From assembly GCF_022558445.1 (NCBI RefSeq), contig NZ_CP054699.1, positions 2,372,001-2,436,000 of the forward strand: a stretch of 64,000 bases of DNA. The letters run 5' to 3'. Under the pieces are notes generated by a model. It had not been told where the DNA came from. It worked only from the letters and a program-made list of their open reading frames with translations, and did not search any database. Positions 8,403 to 17,766 of the stretch are shown here, in pieces. The DNA comes from Candidatus Contubernalis alkalaceticus. GTDB lineage: Bacteria; Bacillota; Dethiobacteria; SKNC01. Each line of letters begins with the position of its first letter. Position 1 is the first letter of the stretch. A program made the translations under genes and the position numbers.

Positions 8403-9644
8403 TTACTCTAAAACCTTTCTAATAATTAAGGAAGCGTTAGTCCCTCCAAAACCAAAGGAATTGGATAGGCATGCCTTGATTTCAGTCTCCCGGCACTTTC
8501 CTGGGACATAATCCAAATCACACTCTGGGTCTGGATTTTCATAATTAACCGTAGGATGAATCATACTATGATACATGGATAACATGGAAGCAGCCAGTTC
8601 TGCTCCCCCTGCTGCTCCCAATAGATGTCCAATCATAGACTTGGTAGAACTTACAGGTATTTTTTTTGAAAGTTCTTTAAAAACTTTTTTAATGGCCATG
8701 GTTTCCAGCTTGTCATTCAAGGGAGTAGAAGTACCATGGGCATTTATATAGTCGATATCTCCCGGTTCCATGCCGGCATCTGCTAAAGCATTAGCAATAC
8801 AACGGGCAGCGCCATCCCCCTGGGGATCAGGAGCAGTTATATGATAGCCATCTCCGGACATTCCAAACCCACATACCTCTGCATAAATTCTGGCATCCCT
8901 GGCACGAGCATGTTCTAAGGTTTCCATAATCAGCACTGCGGCTCCCTCTCCCATTACAAATCCATCCCTTTGGGCATCAAAGGGCCGACTGGCCTTACTG
9001 GGCTCATGGTTCCTGGTGGAAAGTGCTCTAGAAGCACAAAATCCCGCCACAGAAAGGGGAGTTATGGCTGCCTCTGAACCACCGGCAAACATCACATCTG
9101 CATCTCCCCGCTGCAGTATTTTATAAGCATCTCCCACAGAATGAGTAGATGTAGCACAGGCAGTAACTAGAGTCGTATTAGGCCCTTTAGCACCAAAAGC
9201 GATAGATACACATCCTGAAGCCATATTGGTAATCATCATGGGAACCAGGAAAGGGGAAATCCGTCTCGGACCCTTTTCTATCAGGACCCGGGCCTGTTCC
9301 TCCATGGTTTGTACCCCCCCAATGCCAGAGCCTACAGATACCCCAACCCGGTTTAAATCAACTTTTCCCAGATCCAATCCGGAATCCTCCAATGCTAAAC
9401 CGGCAGAAGCTACTGCAAACTGAATAAATCGGTCCATCCTTCGGGCTTCCTTTCGGTCCATATAATTCTCCGGGTTAAAATCCTTTACCTGGGCAGCAAT
9501 CTGAACAGGATATTCTGCTGTATCAAATGCTGTGATTCCATCAACTCCAGATCTGCCTTCCTTCAATCCTTCCCAGTAAGCATCCTTTCCGATGCCAATA
9601 GGCGTTATAACTCCTATTCCTGTAACAACAACTCTGTTTTTCAA
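8403..9644 (-). CDS. fabF: Beta-ketoacyl-ACP synthase II
   Basis: Condensing enzyme that elongates acyl-ACP with malonyl-ACP in type II fatty-acid synthesis. The 413-residue form has the catalytic Cys in VTACATSTHS, the two His residues in INAHGTSTPLND and IGHLLGAAGG, and the GFGGTN tail. The frame is open further upstream, but the homologous start is TTG at 9644 (MKNRVVVTGIG), with GGAGGTG 5 bases upstream; this gives the family length. It is preceded by acpP. Confidence 0.97.
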   Translation of the reverse strand: MKNRVVVTGIGVITPIGIGKDAYWEGLKEGRSGVDGITAFDTAEYPVQIAAQVKDFNPENYMDRKEARRMDRFIQFAVASAGLALEDSGLDLGKVDLNRVGVSVGSGIGGVQTMEEQARVLIEKGPRRISPFLVPMMITNMASGCVSIAFGAKGPNTTLVTACATSTHSVGDAYKILQRGDADVMFAGGSEAAITPLSVAGFCASRALSTRNHEPSKASRPFDAQRDGFVMGEGAAVLIMETLEHARARDARIYAEVCGFGMSGDGYHITAPDPQGDGAARCIANALADAGMEPGDIDYINAHGTSTPLNDKLETMAIKKVFKELSKKIPVSSTKSMIGHLLGAAGGAELAASMLSMYHSMIHPTVNYENPDPECDLDYVPGKCRETEIKACLSNSFGFGGTNASLIIRKVLE

Positions 9645-9723
9645 AGAATCACCTCCCGCCGCCAGAGGGCGAATGAATAAATAGTTATTAAAAAATTCAA
9701 GGCCAGGACAAACCATCCTTTAG

Positions 9724-9951
9724 TTAAAGATTTGCCTCAAGATATTCGGTCACATCGCCCACAGTTTTAATCTTTTCCACTTGTTCATCGGAAATTTCCA
9801 GGTCAAACTCCTCTTCCATGGCCATAACCAGCTCCACAATGTCCAGGGAGTCTGCATTGAGATCCTTAAAAGCAGTCTCCTTTTTAACCTCTTCTTCGTC
9901 AACTCCCAGCTGTTCTACAATCATTCCCTTTACTTTTTCAAACACGTCCAT
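9724..9951 (-). CDS. acpP: Acyl carrier protein
   Basis: Acyl carrier protein, 75 residues, strongly acidic. The phosphopantetheine attachment serine is in [23 protein letters not shown] ribosome binding site precedes the ATG. It sits between fabG and fabF, the standard position, and carries the growing acyl chain for all the Fab enzymes encoded around it. Confidence 0.98.
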   Translation of the reverse strand: MDVFEKVKGMIVEQLGVDEEEVKKETAFKDLNADSLDIVELVMAMEEEFDLEISDEQVEKIKTVGDVTEYLEANL

Positions 9952-9991
9952 AAACTCACCCCCTTAAATTTAAGATTTTATTTATACATTA

Positions 9992-10723
9992 TTACATAGT
10001 CATGCCGCCGTCAACTACTATTACCTGACCTGTAATATAACTAGCCTTCAAGGAAAGAAATTTAACCGCTTCCGCGATATCTTTAGTCTGTCCCAGCCAC
10101 CCCAGGGGAATATTTTTACGAATCTTTTCCCTGACTTCCTCAGGGAGGACTTCTGTCATTTCAGTTTCTATATAACCAGGGGCAATGGCATTAACCAGAA
10201 TGCCCCTGGATGCCACTTCTTTAGCCAGAGCCTTCGTAAGACCAATAATTCCGGCCTTGGCCGCTGCATAATTGGTCTGACTGGAATTGCCGGAAATACC
10301 CACCACTGAAGCAATGTTAATTATCCTTCCGCTCTTTTGTTTCATCATATGACGCACCGCTGCCCGGGAACAGTTGAAAGCACCTTTCAGATTGGTATTA
10401 ATTACTTTATCCCAATCCTCTTCTTTCATTCGCATAATTAATGCATCCCGGGTAATCCCGGCATTATTAATAAGTATATCTATTTTACCAAAATTATCAA
10501 CACAGCTCTTAATCAATTCCTCAGATTCCTTGAAAGAGGCAACATCACCTTTGACTACCAGCGCCCGTCCCCCAAATTTTTCTACTTCAACGGCAGTTTC
10601 TTCAGCCCGATCTCTGTTTCCCACGTAATTTATAACCACATTCATGCCCTCCCCGGCCAGGGTAAGGGCTATTTCCCGGCCAATTCCCCGGGAAGCTCCC
10701 GTCACTATACAGGTTTTATCCAT
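9992..10723 (-). CDS. fabG: 3-oxoacyl-ACP reductase FabG
   Basis: NADPH-dependent short-chain dehydrogenase that reduces 3-ketoacyl-ACP. The product (243 residues from the ATG at 10723) has the cofactor motif TGASRGIG, NNAG (in ILINNAGITRDALIMR), and the catalytic Ser-Tyr-Lys triad with YAAAKAG, and ends in the usual VDGGMTM. The second of two in-frame ATGs is preferred because GGGAGG lies 9 bases upstream; it overlaps the end of fabD by 8 bases, indicating translational coupling. Confidence 0.97.
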   Translation of the reverse strand: MDKTCIVTGASRGIGREIALTLAGEGMNVVINYVGNRDRAEETAVEVEKFGGRALVVKGDVASFKESEELIKSCVDNFGKIDILINNAGITRDALIMRMKEEDWDKVINTNLKGAFNCSRAAVRHMMKQKSGRIINIASVVGISGNSSQTNYAAAKAGIIGLTKALAKEVASRGILVNAIAPGYIETEMTEVLPEEVREKIRKNIPLGWLGQTKDIAEAVKFLSLKASYITGQVIVVDGGMTM

Positions 10724-11666
10724 GATCATTTCCCTCCCATGAGGTAATCAATTTTTCCAAGGTAGAAAGGTCTTCCACCGGCATACAGTTAACATTTCTA
10801 TTAATTTTTTTCATAAAATTTGTCAAGATGCTCCCGGGTCCTACTTCAATAAAATAATTATAACCCTGCTTAAACAGATATTCCATTGACTTCTGCCACA
10901 GGACCGGCTGACTTAACTGCCGGGTTAAAAGCTCCCTGACCTCCCCCGGATCTTGATATTTATCTGCTCTGACATTAGATACCACCGGAAAGTCAAAATC
11001 CCTAAGAACTGCCTTCTTTAATTCTTCATCCAGCCTTTCTCCCGCCGGCTTTAGCAGGGCACAGTGCGATGGAACACTCATAGGCAGAATCACTGCTCTT
11101 TTAGCTCCAACACCTTTAGCCAGTTCCACCGTCTTTTCCACCGCTATCCTTTCCCCGGCAATTACCACTTGGCCGGGACAATTATAATTAGCTGGACTGA
11201 CCAAACCAAAGGCCTGCCCCTCCCGGCAGACTTCCCGGACTTTCTCCTCTGGCAGTCCCAAAATGGCAGCCATTGCACCTCTTCCCTCAGGTACCGCCTC
11301 CTGCATAAATTTTGCCCTCTTCTGCACCAGCGTAACGGCATCCTCCAAAGAAATAACCCCCGCTGCCGTCAGAGCAGAGTATTCCCCCAGGCTCAGTCCC
11401 GCCGAACCTTTAGGCAGTACTTTGTGGGCCTTTAATACCTCAAGCACAGCTATACTGGTTACCAACACTGCCGGTTGAGTCACCTCTGTTTTATTCAGTT
11501 CCTCTTTAGAACCCTCAAATACTAAAGATGCAATATCAAATCCTAATATTTTTCCGGCCAAATTAAAAACTTTTCTGGCCTCCTCAAATTTCTCGTAAAG
11601 TTCCATGCCCATCCCCGGATACTGAGAACCCTGACCGGGAAAAAGAAAAACTGTCTTCTTTTCCAT
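10716..11666 (-). CDS. fabD: Malonyl-CoA:ACP transacylase
   Basis: Transfers malonyl from CoA to ACP. It begins MEKKTVFLFPGQGSQYPGMG, has the nucleophile Ser in GLSLGEYSALTAAG, the conserved Arg in VQKRAKFMQEA and His in SVPSHCALL. The ATG at 11666 overlaps the fabK stop in a TAATG arrangement and a GGGAG site is about 10 bases upstream. It is cotranscribed with fabK and fabG. Confidence 0.97.
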   Translation of the reverse strand: MEKKTVFLFPGQGSQYPGMGMELYEKFEEARKVFNLAGKILGFDIASLVFEGSKEELNKTEVTQPAVLVTSIAVLEVLKAHKVLPKGSAGLSLGEYSALTAAGVISLEDAVTLVQKRAKFMQEAVPEGRGAMAAILGLPEEKVREVCREGQAFGLVSPANYNCPGQVVIAGERIAVEKTVELAKGVGAKRAVILPMSVPSHCALLKPAGERLDEELKKAVLRDFDFPVVSNVRADKYQDPGEVRELLTRQLSQPVLWQKSMEYLFKQGYNYFIEVGPGSILTNFMKKINRNVNCMPVEDLSTLEKLITSWEGNDHG

Positions 11667-12631
11667 TATTTTTTCTCTCCCAAGCATGATTTACTTACCT
11701 GGTTTAAATTCTTCATAATTTCACAAGCCTGCGCCATAACCTGCCTGACAATATCTCCCGCAGGTTCTATTTTTTCCACCAGAGCAGCAGACTGCCCGGC
11801 CATTACTGAACCCATAACGATATCCCCTTCTTTTGCTGCAGCCCTCAGCCTACCCACCCCCATTTTTTCAATTTCTTCTTTGGGAGCGTTTTCAGTTTCC
11901 AATTTTTCAATGAGCCGGAAAAGTTTGTTCTTTAATATTCTTACTGGATGACCGGTAGACCTTCCAGTCACCACCGTATCTCTATCTTTTGACTTAGCTA
12001 CCATTTCTTTGTAGTTTTGATGTGCAGTACATTCCCGGGCACAAATAAACCGGGTACCTATCTGCACTGCTTCAGCTCCCAATGCTAACGCCGCAGCCAT
12101 TCCTCTGCCGTCTGCAATCCCCCCGGCGGCAATCACCGGAACCTTAACCGCCTGCACTACCTGGGGAATCAATACCATGGTAGCAATATCACCAATATGC
12201 CCACCGGATTCCATGCCCTCGGCAATAATAGCATCTACCCCCTGTTTCTCCAACCTCTTGGCCAGGGCCACAGAAGCCACCACCGGTATGACCTTGACTC
12301 CCTTTTCCTTAAATGCTTCCATATATTTTCCTGGATTTCCAGCACCGGTAGTAACGATAGGCACATCTTTATCCAGTACCAGTTGAATAATATCTTCTGC
12401 ATAAGCCGAAAGGAGCATAATGTTTACTCCAAAAGGTTTGTCCGTAAGGTTTTGAACCTTGTTTATTTCTTTTTCAATCAAATCGGCTGAAGCATGCCCG
12501 GCTCCTATGATACCCAGCCCCCCGCTTTGAGAAACAGCGGCAGCCAGTTCCCCTGTAGCCACCCAGGCCATACCCCCCTGAAGTATAGGAAACTCTATAT
12601 TTAACAACCTGCAAAGTCTGTTTTTTTGCAT
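11666..12631 (-). CDS. fabK: Enoyl-ACP reductase II (FabK, FMN dependent)
   Basis: FMN-containing enoyl-ACP reductase of the nitronate-monooxygenase/2-nitropropane dioxygenase fold, completing each elongation cycle in place of FabI. The 321-residue TIM-barrel protein shows FPILQGGMAW, the phosphate-binding PVIAAGGIADGRGMAAAL and GAEAVQIGTRFICARE. It lies between fabH and fabD, which makes FabK rather than a nitronate monooxygenase the right call. No fabI or fabL is seen in the window. Confidence 0.95.
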   Translation of the reverse strand: MQKNRLCRLLNIEFPILQGGMAWVATGELAAAVSQSGGLGIIGAGHASADLIEKEINKVQNLTDKPFGVNIMLLSAYAEDIIQLVLDKDVPIVTTGAGNPGKYMEAFKEKGVKVIPVVASVALAKRLEKQGVDAIIAEGMESGGHIGDIATMVLIPQVVQAVKVPVIAAGGIADGRGMAAALALGAEAVQIGTRFICARECTAHQNYKEMVAKSKDRDTVVTGRSTGHPVRILKNKLFRLIEKLETENAPKEEIEKMGVGRLRAAAKEGDIVMGSVMAGQSAALVEKIEPAGDIVRQVMAQACEIMKNLNQVSKSCLGEKK

Positions 12632-12694
12632 TTTACCCTCCTTTTTCTAAAAAACCTCTCCCTGGTGTTCCAAAAAACCTAACAAAAAACTATT

Positions 12695-13696
12695 CTATTG
12701 CCAGCGAATAATATTCACTCCCCAGGTTAGCCCCCCACCGAAACCTACCAGCACCACCAAACTACCTTCTTTGATTTTTCCTGAAGAGAGAGCTTCATCC
12801 AGGGCTACTGGAATCGAAGCTGCTGATATATTGCCGTACCGATGTATGTTCACCCATACCTTTTCCAAAGGGAGTTTTAGTCGTTTTGCCCCAGAGCTAA
12901 TTATTCTCAAATTTGCCTGGTGAGGAATTAAAAGATCAATATCTGAAACCTCTAATCCACAAGATTTAAGAGCATCACGGGTAGACTCCTCCATAACCTT
13001 TACAGCGAACTTAAAAATATCTTTCCCTGACATTTTTAGGAAGTGCAGCCCGTTGTCCAGTGAATGTTGGCTGCAGGGTATTTTTGAACCTCCTGCCGGC
13101 AGCTTCAGCAGGTCTCCCCCTGAGCCGTCGGACTTTAACTGAGAGAATCGAATCCCTCTTTGGGGATCCACCGGCCCTAAAACCGCCGCGCCGGCACCGT
13201 CACCAAACAGAATGCATGTATTCCGATCCGACCAATCTACGATCTTGGACATAACCTCCACACCGATTACTAAAATATATCGGTATGTTTTTGTTTTAAT
13301 GAACTGTTTTGCGATAGAAAGACCATAAATAAATCCTGTGCAGGCTGCAGATATATCAAAAGCAGCCGCATTTACCGCCCCAATCCTGTCCTGAACGATA
13401 CAAGCGGTAGAAGGGAAAAACATATCGGGAGTAATGGTAGCCACTATAATTAGATCTATTCTGTCCGCCGACAAACAACTTTTTTTTAGGGCCCTCCGGG
13501 CCGCTTCAACGGCCAAATCAGAAGCAGATACATCCTCCTGGGCTATTCGCCTTTCTTGAATGCCGGTTCTGGCACAAATCCATTCATTCCTTGTATCAAC
13601 CAATTTTTCCAGGTCATTGTTACTCAGTACTTGATCCGGAAGAAAGGAGCCGGTACCAATGATTCCGGCAGAAACCTGTTGTTCCAATCCTACCAC
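12695..13696 (-). CDS. fabH: Beta-ketoacyl-ACP synthase III
   Basis: Initiates fatty-acid synthesis by condensing an acyl-CoA primer with malonyl-ACP. It has the Cys-His-Asn triad: FDISAACTGFIYG, LLIPHQANLRI and NIHRYGNISAAS, and ends GFGGGLTWG. The start is not certain: the first candidate is GTG at 13696, but a TTG at 13687 has better spacing to the GAAGGGG site. It is placed 9 bases after the plsX stop. Confidence 0.97.
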   Translation of the reverse strand: MVGLEQQVSAGIIGTGSFLPDQVLSNNDLEKLVDTRNEWICARTGIQERRIAQEDVSASDLAVEAARRALKKSCLSADRIDLIIVATITPDMFFPSTACIVQDRIGAVNAAAFDISAACTGFIYGLSIAKQFIKTKTYRYILVIGVEVMSKIVDWSDRNTCILFGDGAGAAVLGPVDPQRGIRFSQLKSDGSGGDLLKLPAGGSKIPCSQHSLDNGLHFLKMSGKDIFKFAVKVMEESTRDALKSCGLEVSDIDLLIPHQANLRIISSGAKRLKLPLEKVWVNIHRYGNISAASIPVALDEALSSGKIKEGSLVVLVGFGGGLTWGVNIIRWQ

Positions 13697-13705
13697 CCCT
13701 TCAAT

Positions 13706-14710
13706 TTAAGACATTCTGTCAATTTCGGTACGGATGATATCGTTCACTGCTGCCCTGGACAGCGGATAAGCCTGGTTTACAACAGCATTTTTGATAGCTT
13801 TAGCATTGGAAGATCCATGGCTTTTAATACAAATACCCTTTACCCCTAAAAGCGGAGCTCCTCCGTATTCCATATAATCCAGCCGCTTTTTAATATCTTT
13901 TAAACCAGGCATTAACATAACCGCTCCCAACTTACTCCTTACATTTTTTACCATTTCCTTTTTCAATGAAGAAAAAATACCTCCCACTACCCCTTCCATC
14001 AATTTCAATACTATATTCCCGGTAAAGCCATCACAAACCACGACATCTGCCACACCTTCCAGAAGATTCCTGGCCTCGACATTTCCAATAAAATTAATTC
14101 CACAAGCCTTTAGTAGAGGAAAAGCTTCCCGGGTAAGTTGATTCCCCTTTCCTTCCTCTGTACCAATATTTAAAAGCCCTACCCTGGGCTCCTTTTTATC
14201 CAGCAATTTTTGCACATAAATATTTCCCATAATTCCGTAATGCATGAGATGTTCCGGCCGTGCCTCTGCATTGGCACCTACATCCAGAAGCATAAACCTC
14301 TCCCGGTTTATTGTGGGTATCAAAGGTGCCAGCGCGGGCCTGTTTATGCCCTTTAGACGACCGATTAGCAGCAAAGCGCCTGCCATAAAGGCTCCGGTAT
14401 TTCCCGCAGATACCACAGCTTCAGCTTGTTTTTCCTTTACCATCCTCATGGCAACACTGAGAGAAGAATCCTTTTTCCTTTTAATGGCCATTCCGGCTTG
14501 TTCATCAGCGGCAATCACTTCCCTGGCATCAATTATAGTTATTCGTTTAACCGGGTAATCAGGCAACTTTTTTAATTCCTGTAATACCTTATCTTCTTGG
14601 CCCACCAGAAAAATTTCCAGGTCATCTATAACCCTTAGTGCATCAACAGCTCCCTTTACTATCTCTTGGGGGGCCAAGTCTCCTCCCATAGCATCCACCG
14701 CGATTTTAAT
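13706..14710 (-). CDS. plsX: Phosphate acyltransferase PlsX, probable ATT start
   Basis: Acyl-ACP:phosphate acyltransferase that makes acyl-phosphate for glycerophospholipid synthesis. It carries the opening KIAVDAMGGD, then PVVSAGNTGAFMAGAL-type glycine-rich segments and GFTGNIVLKLMEGV. No ATG, GTG or TTG covers the conserved first strand: GTG at 14698 would start at VDAMGGD. The codons that give the family start are ATT at 14710 or 14713, with AGGGGG 8 to 11 bases upstream, so an ATT start is my preferred reading. It opens the operon plsX-fabH-fabK-fabD-fabG-acpP-fabF-rnc. No fapR gene is adjacent. Confidence 0.9.
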   Translation of the reverse strand: MKIAVDAMGGDLAPQEIVKGAVDALRVIDDLEIFLVGQEDKVLQELKKLPDYPVKRITIIDAREVIAADEQAGMAIKRKKDSSLSVAMRMVKEKQAEAVVSAGNTGAFMAGALLLIGRLKGINRPALAPLIPTINRERFMLLDVGANAEARPEHLMHYGIMGNIYVQKLLDKKEPRVGLLNIGTEEGKGNQLTREAFPLLKACGINFIGNVEARNLLEGVADVVVCDGFTGNIVLKLMEGVVGGIFSSLKKEMVKNVRSKLGAVMLMPGLKDIKKRLDYMEYGGAPLLGVKGICIKSHGSSNAKAIKNAVVNQAYPLSRAAVNDIIRTEIDRMS

Positions 14711-14856
14711 AATGGCTCATTCCCCCTGTTTATAACCGAAAACAATATATATTTTAATATTTACTTCGCTACCCTAGAGCATTATTACCAAGTATATACT
14801 ATTTTTTTTTAAAAAACAAGCTTATATAAAGTCCCTATTAATCAGCGTTTTTGGAC

Positions 14857-14895
14857 AAAAAAAAGGTAAGCATCCTTCGAATTTTAGAGCTTACC
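14857..14895 (-). terminator. Terminator after rpmF
   Basis: GGTAAGC (14865-14871) pairs with GCTTACC (14889-14895). Read on the minus strand the stem is followed by eight T residues. It lies 14 bases past the rpmF stop and ends the yceD-rpmF transcript, so plsX must use its own promoter in the AT-rich 14714-14856 gap, where I see no clear consensus. Confidence 0.8.
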
Positions 14896-14908
14896 CATGT
14901 AAAATACA

Positions 14909-15085
14909 TTATTTTGTTGGAACAGCTTCCCTTCCTTTATAAAAACCACAATTAGGACATACTCTATGGGATAATTTCACCTCATGACATTGAGGACAAT
15001 TTACTATACCCGGTAAGGTTAACTTCCAATGAGCACGTCTTTTCCTTCCCCGAGCTTTCGCTACTCTCCGCTTTGGTACCGGCAA
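14909..15085 (-). CDS. rpmF: 50S ribosomal protein L32
   Basis: Ribosomal protein L32, 58 residues. The product starts [20 protein letters not shown] and has a zinc ribbon CPQC...CPNCG. The start codon is TTG at 15085, with AGGAGGTG 7 bases upstream; an ATG a few bases upstream is out of frame. The gene is short enough to be missed by ORF length cut-offs. It follows yceD by 23 bases, the conserved yceD-rpmF pair. Confidence 0.97.
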   Translation of the reverse strand: MPVPKRRVAKARGRKRRAHWKLTLPGIVNCPQCHEVKLSHRVCPNCGFYKGREAVPTK

Positions 15086-15108
15086 TTCATAACACCTCCT
15101 TAATCTCT

Positions 15109-15618
15109 CTATTTTTCAAAAAAATTCTTCAAATCTTCTAGCCGAGGATCTACCCCCGAAACCTCACACTTGCATTCCTCCAGGTTTAAATTTAATCCAC
15201 AGACAGGACATAAACCCAGACAGTTACTGCTGCAGAGTGGTTTTAAAGGCAGTGATATAATCAAGATTTCTTTCAAAAGTGCTCTCAGGTTAAAGGATTC
15301 CCCTTGAAAAAAATTCTCATCAAAGTCCAAATCCTCATCATCAGATTTTCCCGGGTTCTGAAATTTATCATGAAATTCAATATCCAGAGGAAAAACAAAT
15401 TCTGATACACATCTGCTGCAGGCTGTTCTCAGTTGGGTTTTAATAGTACCCTTTAAAAATAGTTCCCTGCCTTGATAAGAAGCTTCTACGTTAAAAATGG
15501 CTGGGCACTTTAAGTAGAACCCTGTATTTTCAAGGTTGATGTCTTTGGGATTGACCCGATAAGAATAGTTAAGAAAATCTCCCTGTAATTTCTTCAAATC
15601 ATCAAGGTATATTTTCAC
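15109..15618 (-). CDS. yceD: YceD/DUF177 family protein
   Basis: DUF177 protein linked to 23S rRNA maturation in plants and bacteria; almost always paired with rpmF, as here. About 169 residues. The C-terminal half has a zinc-like cluster [21 protein letters not shown]. The frame is open up to 15651, but the -10 of a strong promoter covers that codon, so translation must start later: GTG at 15618 has GAGGTG 7 bases upstream and gives [15 protein letters not shown]. Confidence 0.9.
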   Translation of the reverse strand: MKIYLDDLKKLQGDFLNYSYRVNPKDINLENTGFYLKCPAIFNVEASYQGRELFLKGTIKTQLRTACSRCVSEFVFPLDIEFHDKFQNPGKSDDEDLDFDENFFQGESFNLRALLKEILIISLPLKPLCSSNCLGLCPVCGLNLNLEECKCEVSGVDPRLEDLKNFFEK

Positions 15619-15650
15619 TCTTGAGCACCTCTTCATTAAAACTAACATCA

Positions 15651-15680
15651 ATTATAATCGAAACTTTTCTCCTTTGTCAA
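15651..15680 (-). promoter_or_regulatory. Sigma-A type promoter for yceD-rpmF
   Basis: Minus-strand TTGACA (complement of 15675-15680) and TATAAT (complement of 15651-15656) are 18 bases apart; TTATAA one base earlier gives 17. Both hexamers are perfect. Transcription would begin near 15644, about 26 bases upstream of the GTG of yceD. Confidence 0.85.
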
Positions 15681-15724
15681 GATAAGCACATAAGGAACTA
15701 TCAGCCATATATCTTAAATTTCTC

Positions 15725-16822
15725 CTACCTACCAAGAGAATAAGTGGTTGTATATGATAAAAGGAACCATTCTTTCTCTATATTGAGGGCCCCTTGATAA
15801 ACATTAATAAGATGTTCCTGCTCAAAACTTAAACCAATATTAACCTGAATACTCTCAAGAAAATTCAAGGCATCCTGTAACGTTTTAACCTCTATAAGTT
15901 CAATTCCCCTGGCTGCTTCTTTGGCTTCCTGCATATTCTCTGAGGGCACCAAAAAAAAGTCAGCCCCTATAGCTTCCGCTGCAGCTATTTTTTGTTTTAT
16001 TCCCCCAATAGGCCCTACTTCCTCCTGTATGTTTATGGTGCCGGTGCCTACAATCTTTTTCCCTTGGCTGATATCCTCCGGTTCCAACTGGTTGATTATT
16101 TCCAATACAAACATCAGCCCCGCTGAAGGTCCAGCAATAGCTCCGGTGCCTATATCAATATTTACCGGCAGATCAGGGTACCAGTTCCTAATACTTATAC
16201 GGAATGCGGCCTTTTGATCATCTTCGGTATGGGAGACTGTAGAAACAGCTTCAGTTAAAACCTGTTTATCTCTCCTAAAAGTGATATTGAATTCTGCCCC
16301 CACAGGCCTTTCTTGGACTTTATTTACCAGCTCTTCAACCATCTCTATCTTCTCACCATTTAATTGAATAATTACATCTCCGGGTTGAATTTTATTTTGA
16401 AGGGGACTGCCCTCCATCACCTCCATCACCAGGGCACCTTCACTAGTTATGGGAACCTGGTAACCTAATCTTCTCAAAGCAACAATTTTAGCTTGGCGCT
16501 GACTGTCCTGCATTCTTTGTCTCTCTATCTCATAGTGCTCATCTAAATCTATATCCGGAGAATGAATCCGCCATGCAGGATATATTTCTATGGAGGGCGC
16601 CACCAGGGAAGCCATAAAAAATAAAAGGTTGGCAGGCTGCTGGGCTACTGTAACTAAGAAGAAAGAACCTTCTTCAGAATTGTCAGTTCCATTTTCCACA
16701 GTTATAATTTGTTTTAAATTTTCAGCAGAACCAGGCCTGAAAACAACATAATTTGTCTGCAAAAAAATATTTACCGCTAACAGGATAACTGCAATAATAA
16801 TAAACTTTTTAATACCTTTCAA
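15725..16822 (-). CDS. ylbL: Membrane-anchored PDZ/Lon-type serine protease YlbL (SepM-like)
   Basis: S16-type (Lon-like) Ser/Lys protease anchored by one N-terminal membrane segment (FIIIAVILLAVNIFL, about residues 7-21), facing outwards. A PDZ domain (about 110-190: PLQNKIQPGDVIIQLNG) precedes the protease domain with the catalytic Ser in GPSAGLMFVLEI and Lys in GGIKQKIAAAEA. The streptococcal homologue SepM trims a competence peptide. The start TTG at 16822 has AGGAG upstream; the frame runs 8 codons further. It follows ylbK, the Bacillus order ylbJ-ylbK-ylbL. Confidence 0.9.
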   Translation of the reverse strand: MKGIKKFIIIAVILLAVNIFLQTNYVVFRPGSAENLKQIITVENGTDNSEEGSFFLVTVAQQPANLLFFMASLVAPSIEIYPAWRIHSPDIDLDEHYEIERQRMQDSQRQAKIVALRRLGYQVPITSEGALVMEVMEGSPLQNKIQPGDVIIQLNGEKIEMVEELVNKVQERPVGAEFNITFRRDKQVLTEAVSTVSHTEDDQKAAFRISIRNWYPDLPVNIDIGTGAIAGPSAGLMFVLEIINQLEPEDISQGKKIVGTGTINIQEEVGPIGGIKQKIAAAEAIGADFFLVPSENMQEAKEAARGIELIEVKTLQDALNFLESIQVNIGLSFEQEHLINVYQGALNIEKEWFLLSYTTTYSLGR

Positions 16823-16904
16823 TAATACACACTCTCCTAGTATCATTTACCTTTTCCATAACATATTAAGATGATTGGTTAATTAATTAATATTTCAAAA
16901 AAAC

Positions 16905-17672
16905 CTATAGTAAACCCCGAAGAATAGTAAGTGCTTTACGGGCAGCTTTCTCCCCCTCCTGGATAGAAGCCTCCGCTTTTTGAAATTGAGTTAAGCCAAT
17001 ATCGCAAACATCCGGACATATTAACACATCTGCCTTGACCTTCTTTTCTTTCATGATTTCACTGCTCATAATGGATATAGATTGACTCACTACATCAAAA
17101 AAATTATTTATTTGTGTTTCTTGAATCAGTCCTCCTACATCTACAGCCACAACCACATCTGCTCCCAAATCCCGGACTTCCTCCACCGGCACCCTGCACA
17201 ATACCCCTCCGTCCACCAGGGTTTTCCCCTGGTGCTGCACCGGAGGTAAAACGCCTGGCACAGAAATACTAGCCATGACAGCGGGAACCAGGAGGCCCTC
17301 CCTAATCTTAACCACTTCACCACTTATTAAATCTGTAGCCACTATGGTAAGAGGAATAATCAGATCTTGAAATGATTTACCTCTAAGCAAAAGCTTAATT
17401 AAGTCTTCTACTTTCTTTCCCCCCATGGCCCCAAGCCCTGAGAATTTCCAATCTGTCCAACGACGTTTATCTAAGGACACCGCCAGGCCTTCAATAACCT
17501 TTATTTCTATACCTGAGGCGTACAATGCTCCAATCAGGGCTCCCATGCTTGACCCGGCAATACAGTGGATGGGTATACCTTCCTCTTCAAAAACTTTAAT
17601 CACTCCAATATGAGCCAGCCCCCTGGCTGCCCCAGAACTGAGAGCCAAACCTACGTTACGTCCTTTCACCAT
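16905..17672 (-). CDS. ylbK: Patatin-like phospholipase YlbK (RssA family)
   Basis: Patatin-family serine hydrolase of about 255 residues, probably a cytoplasmic lysophospholipase. The oxyanion loop SSGAARGLAH, the nucleophile GSSMG (in IAGSSMGALIGALYASG) and the catalytic Asp in LVDGGVLCRVP are all present. Several nearby starts are possible (GTG 17678, ATG 17672, GTG 17669); GAGGTG lies just upstream. Divergent from ylbJ. Substrate is not predictable. Confidence 0.9.
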   Translation of the reverse strand: MVKGRNVGLALSSGAARGLAHIGVIKVFEEEGIPIHCIAGSSMGALIGALYASGIEIKVIEGLAVSLDKRRWTDWKFSGLGAMGGKKVEDLIKLLLRGKSFQDLIIPLTIVATDLISGEVVKIREGLLVPAVMASISVPGVLPPVQHQGKTLVDGGVLCRVPVEEVRDLGADVVVAVDVGGLIQETQINNFFDVVSQSISIMSSEIMKEKKVKADVLICPDVCDIGLTQFQKAEASIQEGEKAARKALTILRGLL

Positions 17673-17766
17673 GAACACCTCAAAATTTTAGCATATTAAA
17701 TGTTTCTTCAAATATATTTATACTAACTCTTATTGTTTTATACATATCGATAGAAGGGGGAAAAAA

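Noticed and set aside
14714-14856. FapR operator upstream of plsX (TAGTATATACTTGGTAATA)
   Set aside because: Only a loose resemblance to the FapR palindrome, and no fapR gene is in the window.
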